Assembly (NCBI GenBank): GCA_025464795.1
Contig: JAODNB010000194.1
Span: 1-10,279 of the forward strand
DNA: 10,279 nt
Origin: Frankiales bacterium
GTDB lineage: Bacteria; Actinomycetota; Actinomycetes; Mycobacteriales; SCTD01
Direction of reading: 5' to 3'
The notes beneath the pieces are model-generated. The model had not been told where the DNA came from. It saw only the letters and a program-made list of their open reading frames with translations, and did no database searches. Below are positions 1 to 5,488 of this stretch, in pieces; positions within the stretch are counted from its first letter, which is position 1; each line of letters starts with the position of its first letter. A program made the translations under genes and the position numbers.

Positions 1-72
1 GGGGAGCGAGGGCCCGCCGGGAACGACCAGGCGAAGCTCGAGCTCAGTGGTGACGGTGGCGATGTGCGTCAT
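1..72 (-). CDS. ssgB: SsgA/SsgB-family sporulation and cell division protein (N-terminus only, cut by window edge)
   Basis: Twenty-four codons are visible, starting at ATG (72-70). The peptide opens MTHIATVTTELELRLV and continues VPGGPSLP. The pattern T-V-x-x-E-L-x-L-R-L-V-V followed by S-L-P is the opening of SsgB-type SsgA-like proteins, which in sporulating actinomycetes help place FtsZ at division septa. The match is by memory of the family N-terminus; the rest of the protein lies outside the window. A purine-rich stretch (AGAAGGG) lies about 11 nt upstream of the ATG, a weak but usable ribosome binding site. The gene follows the alpha/beta hydrolase on the same strand but is separated from it by a hairpin and about 90 nt, so it probably has its own promoter. 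The 5' leader contains a small 6-bp hairpin (95-113, GGGTGT/ACACCC). It could be another SsgA-like paralogue rather than SsgB itself. Confidence 0.72.
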   Translation of the reverse strand, partial: MTHIATVTTELELRLVVPGGPSLP

Positions 73-164
73 GGGAGGAGGTGCCCTTCTGGGTGGGTGT
101 TGCGGCGACACCCCAAGCAACGAGTCCAGACCGACCTGGTGACGGCCGTTCTGCTGCTTCACCC

Positions 165-199
165 GCCCGAGTGATGTCCAAAACCGGACATCACTGGGC
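165..199 (-). terminator. Hairpin directly after the alpha/beta hydrolase gene
   Basis: A perfect 10-bp stem (AGTGATGTCC at 170-179, GGACATCACT at 186-195) closes a 6-nt loop. It is extended by GCCC (165-168) pairing with GGGC (196-199) across a single bulged G at 169. It begins 3 nt after the TAG stop of the hydrolase (205-203). There is no T-tract on the minus-strand exit side. It is therefore a non-canonical (I-shaped) actinobacterial terminator or an mRNA 3'-end stabiliser rather than a textbook intrinsic terminator. Confidence 0.7.
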
Positions 200-202
200 G
201 AG

Positions 203-940
203 CTAGGACGACGCTGTCGACGACAGGTGGGTGACGATCAGCTCGCGGAGCCGGGCGCGGTGGCGGAAGACCATGCCGGCGGGCAGGACCTCGAGCCGGG
301 CGCCGGGGATCAAGCCGGCCAGCTGCTCGGCCGCTGCGACCGGGTGCAGCGGGTCGCCTTCCTGGGCGAGTACCAGGACGTCGCTGCGCACCGCCGCGAG
401 AACCGCACGGTCCGGTACGGGGGGATCGTCGGCCAGCGCGTCGAGCAGCGGCGCTAGTCCGCTCGAGGAGAGCAGGTAGGCCGCCCGCGCCGCGGCGTAG
501 GGCTCAGCGTCGATCCCTGCGGGGAGCTCGGTGCGGACGAGCGCGACCATCGCGTCCAGGTCCTGCGACTCCAGGGCGGCGCGCATGACCGTCAACCGCT
601 CGACCGCGTGCGGGTCGCGACCAACGTCCACGGACGCGGGCAGCAGCAGCACCGCCCGGTCGAAGCGGGCGGGACGACCCGCGAGCACCCTCAGGATCGT
701 GTGCGCCCCCAGCGAGACGCCCAAGGCCTGGGTGGCGCCGTGGCAGTCCGCGACCTGCAGGAGGTCGTCGGCGAGCTCCCCGTACCCGGGGGCGACAGGA
801 CGGCGCGCCGAGCCGTGGCCCCGCGCCTCGTAGTACACCTTCGTGCCCGGCACACCGGACAGCAGCGGCCGGGTCTCGGCGATGGAGCCGCCGAGTCCGT
901 GGGCGACGACGGTGACGGGTACGCCGGCGCCCGTGATCAC
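203..940 (-). CDS. Alpha/beta hydrolase fold protein
   Basis: A compact 245-residue single-domain alpha/beta hydrolase. Visible signatures are the oxyanion-hole loop HGLGGS (residues 14-19), a G-H-G turn at 41-43, and the nucleophile elbow G-V-S-L-G with Ser76. The acid is probably Asp196 in EGDPLHP. The usual GH histidine near the C-terminus is not in its common form: the segment reads LPAGMVFRHRARLRE, so His227 is the likely third triad member. The substrate cannot be told from sequence; esterase or lipase-like activity is the general expectation. No signal peptide is seen, so it is probably cytoplasmic. The start is GTG (940-938) and overlaps the TGA of the DUF2516 gene in a GTGA arrangement, implying translational coupling and one mRNA. 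A hairpin follows its stop codon. Confidence 0.85.
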   Translation of the reverse strand: MITGAGVPVTVVAHGLGGSIAETRPLLSGVPGTKVYYEARGHGSARRPVAPGYGELADDLLQVADCHGATQALGVSLGAHTILRVLAGRPARFDRAVLLLPASVDVGRDPHAVERLTVMRAALESQDLDAMVALVRTELPAGIDAEPYAAARAAYLLSSSGLAPLLDALADDPPVPDRAVLAAVRSDVLVLAQEGDPLHPVAAAEQLAGLIPGARLEVLPAGMVFRHRARLRELIVTHLSSTASS

Positions 941-1248
941 CAGGGGCTGGCAGTGCCGGCGAGGGCGGGCCGCACGTCGACCAGGTAGACGATCGCGGCG
1001 ATGGTCCCGGCGAGTCCGAGGACCGACAGGACGGAGAAGTGCAGCCCGGCGAGAACCGTGACGACCAGGATTGCCAGCCAGATCTGCTTGGAGAGCTTGC
1101 CGTGCGCCAGGAACGCCGGCCCCGGACGCGTCGCGCAGTCGACCAGCGCCCAGACCTTGAGCACGACCAGGCCGACGCCGATCAGGACCAGGAGCGGGTT
1201 GCCGTGCTGCACCTGGATGAGCTCGTAGCCCTGCAGACCGGTGCGCAT
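937..1248 (-). CDS. DUF2516 family small membrane protein
   Basis: A 103-residue protein with two or three hydrophobic segments (approximately residues 17-34, 55-75 and 76-92). It has the family hallmarks W-A-L-V-D-C-x-T-R-P after the first helix, then a GK(L/Q)xK linker, and the C-terminal IVYLVDVRPAL. Its function is unknown; the family is widespread in actinobacteria. In M. tuberculosis the equivalent gene (Rv0476) lies next to hbhA and the XRE gene Rv0474, as here. I choose the ATG at 1248. The reading frame stays open to an ATG at 1293, but that codon lies in the loop of the upstream terminator and the extra 15 residues resemble nothing in the family. The ribosome binding site at 1248 is poor (GAGG only 2 nt away), so a GTG 12 codons in is an alternative. 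The stop overlaps the next gene's GTG. Confidence 0.85.
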   Translation of the reverse strand: MRTGLQGYELIQVQHGNPLLVLIGVGLVVLKVWALVDCATRPGPAFLAHGKLSKQIWLAILVVTVLAGLHFSVLSVLGLAGTIAAIVYLVDVRPALAGTASPW

Positions 1249-1271
1249 GTCCTCGAGTGTGCCAGGAAACG

Positions 1272-1318
1272 CCGAGACCCCCGCGCCTGCCATGCGGCAG
1301 CGGACGCGGGGGTCTCGG
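1272..1318 (-). terminator. Strong nested hairpin terminator after the HbhA-like gene
   Basis: A perfect 14-bp GC-rich stem (1272-1285 CCGAGACCCCCGCG pairing with 1305-1318) closes a 19-nt loop. The loop itself contains a second hairpin (CTGCC 1287-1291, GGCAG 1296-1300). It lies 15 nt after the stop codon of the HbhA-like gene. The minus-strand exit side reads CGTTTCC, a short weak T-run. It separates the hbhA-like gene from the DUF2516/hydrolase pair, whose start codon is only 23 nt downstream. Expression of that pair must therefore depend on read-through or on a promoter embedded in or beyond the stem. Confidence 0.85.
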
Positions 1319-1333
1319 TGAGGAGAAGTACGA

Positions 1334-1825
1334 CTAGCCGATCTTGGTGGCAGCGCCCTCGACGGCCTTCTCGGTCGACTTGACGCTCTTCTTGGCGGAG
1401 GTCGTGGCGGCCTCGGCCTTCTTGACGGCGGCCTTGCCCTCGGCGATGGCAGCCTCGGTCGCCGGCTGGCGACGGATCTGGCCGATGAGCTTCTCGCCGC
1501 GGACGGCCAGCTTGGCGTAGTACGCGGTGACGTCGGCCTGGGCCTTGGAGACCTTCTCGGTCAGCTCGACCTGGAGCTTCTTGGCGTCGGCCGGGAAGGC
1601 CTTGACCTGTGCGGTGCGCTCGACCTTGGCGGCCTCGAACTTGGCGGTCAGCTCGGCCTGGACCTTCTTGGCCTGCGCGGGGAGGTCCTTGACCTGCTCG
1701 ACGTAGAGGTCGACGACGCCCACGGCGGCGTGGACGGGCTTGCGGGCCTCGTCGAGGTCCAGGCCCTTGATCTCGGGGAGCTTGATCTCGGGGAGCTTGG
1801 GGAGCTTGTCGGTGAGGGTGCTCAT
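1334..1825 (-). CDS. hbhA: Heparin-binding hemagglutinin (HbhA)-like coiled-coil protein
   Basis: A 163-residue, Ala/Lys/Glu-rich, almost wholly helical protein. Homology to mycobacterial HbhA rests on the AYYxKLxxRGE(K)L segment (residues 101-113), the lack of Cys, Lys-rich helices, and the gene order XRE-hbhA-DUF2516. In mycobacteria HbhA is a surface adhesin also tied to lipid inclusions and growth polarity. Here the long PAKKA-type Lys/Ala tail that binds heparin is absent; only a short AKKSVKSTEK segment ends the protein. Residues 45-73 and 74-102 are an internal duplication (V-K-x-x-P-A-x-A-K-K-x-Q-x-E-L-T in both). The N-terminus has a duplicated LPEIK pentapeptide. The start is the ATG at 1825, which has GGAGG 8 nt upstream; an in-frame ATG at 1846 would overrun that site. 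It forms an operon with the XRE gene (46-nt gap) and ends at a strong terminator. A phasin-like role is an alternative. Confidence 0.8.
   Translation of the reverse strand: MSTLTDKLPKLPEIKLPEIKGLDLDEARKPVHAAVGVVDLYVEQVKDLPAQAKKVQAELTAKFEAAKVERTAQVKAFPADAKKLQVELTEKVSKAQADVTAYYAKLAVRGEKLIGQIRRQPATEAAIAEGKAAVKKAEAATTSAKKSVKSTEKAVEGAATKIG
1766..1804 (-). repeat. 15-bp tandem repeat inside the HbhA-like gene
   Basis: The plus-strand unit CTTGATCTCGGGGAG occurs at 1766-1780 and again, identically, at 1781-1795. A shortened copy CTTGGGGAG follows at 1796-1804. It encodes the repeated LPEIK pentapeptide near the N-terminus. The exact nucleotide identity suggests recent slippage, so length variation between strains is possible. 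Confidence 0.9.
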
Positions 1826-1871
1826 TGCGGGTGCCTCCAAAGGCATCTGAGGGGAGTGGGACGGACGTGGA

Positions 1872-2309
1872 TCAGGCTGAGCTTGTGGGCTTCTTCGCTG
1901 CCTTCGCGGGTGCCTTCTTCGCCACCGGCGTGGGAGCTGCGGGCGCCTCGGGCGCCGTCGTGGCCGCGGACGCGTTGTCCTTGCGGAAGCTGTCGTAGAT
2001 CTCGAGCAGCACCTGGCGCTGACGCTCGGTCAGGGTCTCGTCTCCGAGGACGGCGTCGACGACAGCACTGGCCTCGCGCTGATCGAGGATGCCCGCCTGG
2101 ATGTAGAGGGCCTCGGCAGAGATGCGCAGCCCCTTGGCGATCTGCTGCAGGATCTCGGCACTCGGCTTGCGCAGGCCCCGCTCGATCTGGCTGAGGTAGG
2201 GGTTGCTGACACCGGCCGACTTGGCGAGCTCGCGCAACGAGATCTTCGCCGTCTCGCGCTGCTCGCGGATGAAGTCTCCGACCTTGGACGTGATCTCAAT
2301 CGTCGGCAT
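1872..2309 (-). CDS. XRE-family transcriptional regulator (Rv0474-like)
   Basis: A 145-residue DNA-binding protein with an N-terminal Cro/C1-type helix-turn-helix (about residues 10-65). Its core reads S-L-R-E-L-A-K-S-A-G-V-S-N-P-Y-L-S-Q-I-E-R-G, with the recognition helix at about 35-44. A second helical segment (about 85-112, RQVLLEIYDSFRKDN) is shared with the regulator that precedes hbhA in mycobacteria. The C-terminus (113-145) is a low-complexity Ala/Pro/Lys tail including PVAKKAPAKAAKKP, which resembles the tail of HbhA and of histone-like actinobacterial proteins. The ATG at 2309 has a good AAGGA site about 7 nt upstream. A sigma-70-like promoter lies 43 nt upstream, with three phased repeats over its -35, so autoregulation is likely. 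It is first gene of the XRE-hbhA operon. Confidence 0.9.
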   Translation of the reverse strand: MPTIEITSKVGDFIREQRETAKISLRELAKSAGVSNPYLSQIERGLRKPSAEILQQIAKGLRISAEALYIQAGILDQREASAVVDAVLGDETLTERQRQVLLEIYDSFRKDNASAATTAPEAPAAPTPVAKKAPAKAAKKPTSSA

Positions 2310-2351
2310 CGGGGTTCCTTCCCGTGAGCAGTGGATCTGCTGACAGGACGA

Positions 2352-2394
2352 ACACTAGTCCCGAGTGCTAACAGTTGCAAGCACCCTGCTAGCA
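2352..2394 (-). promoter_or_regulatory. Promoter and candidate operator of the XRE-hbhA operon
   Basis: On the minus strand a -35 TTGCAA (2380-2375) and a -10 TAGTGT (2357-2352) are separated by exactly 17 bp, placing transcription start near 2345 and giving a leader of about 35 nt. Three related 8-bp near-palindromes overlie and flank the -35: plus-strand TGCTAACA (2366-2373), TGCAAGCA (2376-2383) and TGCTAGCA (2387-2394). Their starts are 10 and 11 bp apart, about one helical turn, so a protein could occupy all three on one face. The likely binder is the adjacent XRE regulator (inference). Confidence 0.65.
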
Positions 2395-2421
2395 CCCAGG
2401 CCGTGACCCTGCTCACTGCCC

Positions 2422-2652
2422 CTACGTACCCGCTGGGAGCTCGCTCTGGGCGGCAGCGAGCCGGGCCTGGCTCAGGGCGCAGGTGGCGTGCAGCGCCCAG
2501 CGTCGCACCAGGGCCACGGGAACCCCCGCGCTGCGGGCGATGGCGTCGAAGGTGTGCCCCGCGCGCGAGAGGTCGAGGACCGCGCGATGACTGTCGGGGA
2601 GGGCGGCGTAAGCAGCCAGGACGGCCGCGCGTTCGGGGGGCTGGGATGCCAC
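2422..2652 (-). CDS. Small sigma-70 region 4-like helix-turn-helix protein
   Basis: A 76-residue protein with a single domain that reads like region 4 of an RNA polymerase sigma factor. It has A-L-P-D-S-H-R-A-V-L-D-L (18-29), the turn A-G-H-T-F-D-A-I-A, and the recognition helix region A-G-V-P-V-A-L-V-R-R-W (42-52). There is no region 2, so it cannot act alone as a sigma factor. It could be a DNA-binding adaptor, an anti-sigma-like decoy or a remnant. The start is GTG (2652-2650) with a modest GAGAG about 10 nt upstream. It lies upstream of the XRE promoter on the same strand, with a 7-bp hairpin (2439-2461) inside its last codons. Base composition and codon use match its neighbours, which supports a real gene. 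The exact start is uncertain. Confidence 0.65.
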   Translation of the reverse strand: MASQPPERAAVLAAYAALPDSHRAVLDLSRAGHTFDAIARSAGVPVALVRRWALHATCALSQARLAAAQSELPAGT

Positions 2653-2834
2653 GGTCGGACTCTCAGACTGTTGCCAGGAGCGGGTCAGGGCGCAGGCGCG
2701 AAGCCCCCGGGTACGGCGAAAGGTAGGGCCCCTTCGGCCACACCGCCCCTCACGACCGGGTGACGGACGGGGGACATGCGGGACCTCGCGGGACGTTTCC
2801 GACCTATCGCCGACGCCACGTTCTGCTTACCCGA
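2653..2834 (-). other. Intergenic leader between the MerR gene and the small sigma-like gene
   Basis: These 182 bp hold no convincing gene. On the minus strand they contain a WhiG/FliA-like promoter candidate (2804-2829) and then about 150 nt of GC-rich leader with short hairpins such as GGCC-CCTTC-GGCC (2727-2739). A 30-codon ORF (ATG 2777 to TGA 2685) with GAGG 8 nt ahead could be a leader peptide but has no recognisable sequence. I do not recognise a known riboswitch class here. Confidence 0.45.
2804..2829 (-). promoter_or_regulatory. Candidate WhiG/FliA-class promoter upstream of the small sigma-like gene
   Basis: On the minus strand TAAG (2829-2826) is followed after 14 bp by GGCGATAG (2811-2804). 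The FliA/WhiG/SigD consensus is TAAA, about 15 bp, then GCCGATAA or GCCGATAT. The match is 3 of 4 and 6 of 8, with spacing at the short end of the range. An AT-containing motif like this is uncommon in such GC-rich DNA, but it can arise by chance. The element overlaps the stop region of the MerR gene. Confidence 0.4.
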
Positions 2835-3569
2835 CTAGGAAGCTGCAGACCCCTCCGCCGCCGACTGCGCCTGCATGTGAGCCTCCACGGTCTCGCGGAC
2901 CTGCCGCTCCATGGCCATCGCGAGGTGCGCGTCGACCGCGAGCTGCGCGAGCGGCTTCAGCCGGTTGATGAGCGCACCCACCTCCTCGAGCGAGGCGTCG
3001 AACGAGCTGGTCAACGGCAGGACGGCGTGCTCGGCAACCGCCCCCACGAGACGCCGCGCGGACGCCTCCATGTCGGCGCGCAGCGACGCCGAGAGCCCGA
3101 GCACGACCGACAGCGGGATCCCGGCCTTCACGAGCTCAGAGCCGGCATGGAGCAGCCGGGGGGACGGGACGCGGAAGCGGTCGCCGTCAGCGACGATGAG
3201 CTCCTGCTCCAAGGAGGTCTGCAGGTCGGCTTCACCGATCTCACCGAACATCTCCAGGAGCTGCTCGGCGGTCACGTAGTCATCGACCTCGTCCGACCAC
3301 GGCGTCGTCAGGACCTGCTCCAGGCCGAGCAGGTCGGTGAGGTTGCGTCCGCGCTGCCAGGCCTCCAGGAACTCACCGATGTGCGCGAAGGTGTAGCCCC
3401 GTTCGAGCAGCTGGCCGATGAGTCGAAGGCGCGCCAGATGAGGCTCGCCGTACACCCCTGTCCGCCCCTCGCGTCGCGGGGGCGGAAGCAGCCCGCGGTC
3501 CTGGTAGACGCGCACGTTGCGGACCGTGGTGCCCGCGGCTCGCGCCAGGTCGTCGATGCGGTACTCCAC
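2835..3569 (-). CDS. MerR-family transcriptional regulator
   Basis: A 244-residue regulator. Residues 1-70 form a classic MerR winged helix: YRIDDLARAAGTTVRNVRVY, then DRGLLPPPRR, then the R-x-x-x-Y wing and the LLERGYTFAHIGEFL helix. The remaining 170 residues are a helical effector region with no Cys, so it is not a metal or redox sensor of the MerR, ZntR or SoxR kind. It resembles regulators that sense a small organic ligand or another protein. The start is GTG (3569-3567) with GGGAGG immediately upstream. It is divergently transcribed from the membrane protein / monooxygenase operon, and the 83-bp gap holds promoters with 19-bp spacers that are the MerR-family hallmark. It very likely controls that operon and itself. 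The inducing ligand is unknown. Confidence 0.92.
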   Translation of the reverse strand: MEYRIDDLARAAGTTVRNVRVYQDRGLLPPPRREGRTGVYGEPHLARLRLIGQLLERGYTFAHIGEFLEAWQRGRNLTDLLGLEQVLTTPWSDEVDDYVTAEQLLEMFGEIGEADLQTSLEQELIVADGDRFRVPSPRLLHAGSELVKAGIPLSVVLGLSASLRADMEASARRLVGAVAEHAVLPLTSSFDASLEEVGALINRLKPLAQLAVDAHLAMAMERQVRETVEAHMQAQSAAEGSAAS

Positions 3570-3581
3570 CGGGCCTCCCTC

Positions 3582-3630
3582 TTGACAGTCCTGACTGTAC
3601 CTCGGTTACTGTGACAACAGTGAATGTCAC
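3582..3630. promoter_or_regulatory. Divergent MerR-type promoters and overlapping dyad operators
   Basis: Plus strand: -35 TTGACA (3582-3587) and -10 TACTGT (3607-3612) with a 19-bp spacer, giving a leader of about 34 nt before the ATG at 3653. Minus strand: TTCACT (3624-3619) and TACAGT (3599-3594), also 19 bp apart, so the two promoters interlock. Inverted repeats are ACAGTC-CT-GACTGT (3585-3598), ACTGT-GACA-ACAGT (3608-3621) and GTGACA-N8-TGTCAC (3611-3630). Long 19-bp spacers are typical of promoters that MerR proteins activate by untwisting DNA. However, the clearest dyads here lie over the -35 and the -10 rather than centrally in the spacer, so simple repression is also possible. Confidence 0.7.
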
Positions 3631-3652
3631 GTTCAACGGCGTAGGAGTTCAT

Positions 3653-5488
3653 ATGGCAAGCCAGGTCAAGCCGGCACGGGGGGTCGACCTCGCGCAGGTC
3701 CTCCCCGTGACCGCAGCGCTGATCGTCCTCGCGGTCGTGATCCTCGCCCTCTGCGTGCAGTACCGCCGTGGGAAGCTGCCCCTGCTCGACCGCGTCACGA
3801 CCTGGGCGCAGGCCGAGTCCGGGCTGCCGGCCTGGGCCTCGATCCCCGCCATCGTCAGCTCGCTGTCGCTGCTCACCGCTGGCTTCGGCTTCTACTGGGA
3901 CGTCGCGGTGCACATCGACAACGGCCGCGACAACTCCCCGTTCGGCACCCCCGCGCACTGGCCCATCCTCATCGGGCTGTGCGGCCTCGCGCTGGCCGGC
4001 GTGCTCGCGATCGCCCTCGACCGGAACACCGACGGTGGTGCCGCGGTCACGCTGCCGGGCGGCCTGCAGTGCTCGCTGGGGGCTGTCCTCGTACTGCTCT
4101 GCGGAAGCGTCTCCCTCGCCGGCTTCCCGCTCGACGACATGTGGCACGCCACGTTCGGCCAGGACGTCACGCTGTGGAGCCCCACCCACATCCAGATGAT
4201 CGGCGGCGCCTCGTTGACGACCCTCGCCACCTGGGTCCTCATCGAGGAGGGCCGACGGCGCAGTGACGGCGCGCGGGGCCGCGGCACCCTGGTGGCCCGC
4301 CTCATGCGTCCCTCGTCCGCCAGCATGGCCTTCGCGTTCCTGATCGGCCTGTCGACGCTGCAGGACGAGTTCGACATGGGCGTCCCGCAGTTCAACGCGA
4401 TCTACCACCCGCTGCTGATCGCCCTCGCCGCCGGCATCGGCCTCGTCGCGGCTCGCATCAAGATCGGGCGCTTCGGTGCCCTGCAGGCGGCCGCCGGGTT
4501 CCTCGTCGTCCGGGGGCTCTGGGCCCTGGTCATCTCGCAGGGGTTCGGTCTGTCGATGCCGCACATGCCGCTCGACCTGGTGGAAGCCCTTCTCGTCGAA
4601 GGGGCTGCTCTGCTCGTCGACCCACGCAACCAGGTGCGCTTCGGCCTCGTCGCCGGCTCGCTGATCGGGACCGTCGGCGTCGGCTTCGAGTACCTCTACA
4701 GCCAGGTGGCGTTCGTCCTGCCGTGGCAGCCGGTGCTGTTCCCGGAGGCGTACGTCCTTGCCTTCGTCGCGGCAGTCTCCGGTGGCGTGCTCGGCGCGAT
4801 GGTCGGCCGTGCGCTCCTGGCGGAGAAGGCGGAGCGGACGACGACCCCGCGCTTCGCGGCGGGCCTGGCCTTCGCCGCCGCTCTCGCCGTCGTCGCCGTC
4901 GCGCTGCCCATCGGCAGCAACAGCTCCTACTCCGCCGACGTCGTCACGACTGCCGCGGGTCCGAGCACCGCCGACTTGCGCATCACCCTGCACCCGGCCT
5001 CGATCGCCGACGACGTGGCGTGGTTCAACGTCACGTCCTGGCAGGGCAGCCGCCAGCTCATCGGCGGCACCGGTCTGCAGATCACCCCGCTCCGCAAGGT
5101 GGGCAAGGGCGTGTACGAGACCGTGCACGCCGTCCCGGTCGCCGGTGACTACAAGTCAGTGCTGCGCCTGGCTACTTCCGCTTCCCAGCAGGCGATCCCG
5201 GTCTACATGCCTGAGGACAAGGGCATCCCCGCGAAGGGCATCCCCGCCTCACCCAGGTTCACGCGGAGCTTCGTGCAGGACCAGGAGATCCTCCAGCGCG
5301 AGGCGGTCGGTGGGTCGGACACCCTCAAGCACACGGCGTACGCAGTGCTCGGCCTGCTCGCTCTGCTCTGGATCGGCACGCTGTCCCTGGGCCTGCGTCG
5401 ACTAGACCGCTCGGCCACCCAACCGCTGTCCCCGCTTCTCCTCGACCTGACGCGTCTCGGTCGGACTCAGGAAAGGACCTACGCATGA
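3653..5488 (+). CDS. Large polytopic membrane protein of unrecognised family
   Basis: A 611-residue integral membrane protein with roughly ten or more hydrophobic segments in residues 15-420. A hydrophilic, probably extracytoplasmic, beta-rich domain follows (about 424-550), then a final transmembrane helix (about 558-578) and a short Arg-rich tail. I recognise no named family. A motif recurs near the ends of three membrane segments: D83-x3-H87-x-D89-x-G-R-D93 with P-x-H102; D161-D-M-W-H165-x3-G-x-D171 with W-S-P-T-H179; and D238-E-F-D241-x-G with H252-P. These acidic and His residues could bind a metal or cofactor. The start is the ATG at 3653 (GGAG 6 nt upstream), not the in-frame GTG at 3611, which lies inside the -10 region. 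The stop overlaps the monooxygenase start (ATGA), so the two are coupled. Roles as transporter, sensor, or redox partner of the monooxygenase remain open. Confidence 0.88.
   Translation: MASQVKPARGVDLAQVLPVTAALIVLAVVILALCVQYRRGKLPLLDRVTTWAQAESGLPAWASIPAIVSSLSLLTAGFGFYWDVAVHIDNGRDNSPFGTPAHWPILIGLCGLALAGVLAIALDRNTDGGAAVTLPGGLQCSLGAVLVLLCGSVSLAGFPLDDMWHATFGQDVTLWSPTHIQMIGGASLTTLATWVLIEEGRRRSDGARGRGTLVARLMRPSSASMAFAFLIGLSTLQDEFDMGVPQFNAIYHPLLIALAAGIGLVAARIKIGRFGALQAAAGFLVVRGLWALVISQGFGLSMPHMPLDLVEALLVEGAALLVDPRNQVRFGLVAGSLIGTVGVGFEYLYSQVAFVLPWQPVLFPEAYVLAFVAAVSGGVLGAMVGRALLAEKAERTTTPRFAAGLAFAAALAVVAVALPIGSNSSYSADVVTTAAGPSTADLRITLHPASIADDVAWFNVTSWQGSRQLIGGTGLQITPLRKVGKGVYETVHAVPVAGDYKSVLRLATSASQQAIPVYMPEDKGIPAKGIPASPRFTRSFVQDQEILQREAVGGSDTLKHTAYAVLGLLALLWIGTLSLGLRRLDRSATQPLSPLLLDLTRLGRTQERTYA

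Noticed and set aside
2363..2397. CIRCE-like heat-shock element (GAGTGCTAA ... CTAGCACCC)
   Set aside because: The half-sites are in the reverse order of a true CIRCE and too far apart, and the gene downstream is not a chaperone. Three phased repeats explain it better.
2685..2777. 30-codon minus-strand ORF in the leader of the small sigma-like gene
   Set aside because: Only a weak GAGG precedes it and the product resembles nothing. Kept only as a possible leader peptide, not as a gene.
2653..2834. Possible c-di-GMP or c-di-AMP riboswitch
   Set aside because: I looked for the conserved core sequences of the known classes and found none in either orientation.
3611..3652. Upstream GTG start for the membrane protein
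   Set aside because: It lies inside the -10 region and lacks a ribosome binding site, while the ATG at 3653 has GGAG at good spacing and begins a normal N-terminus.
3308..5128. 606-codon open frame on the minus strand
   Set aside because: It lies antisense to the membrane protein and MerR genes. The product is Arg/Asp/Gly-rich low complexity with no domain, typical of shadow frames in high-GC DNA, and the plus-strand protein has clear membrane segments and motifs.
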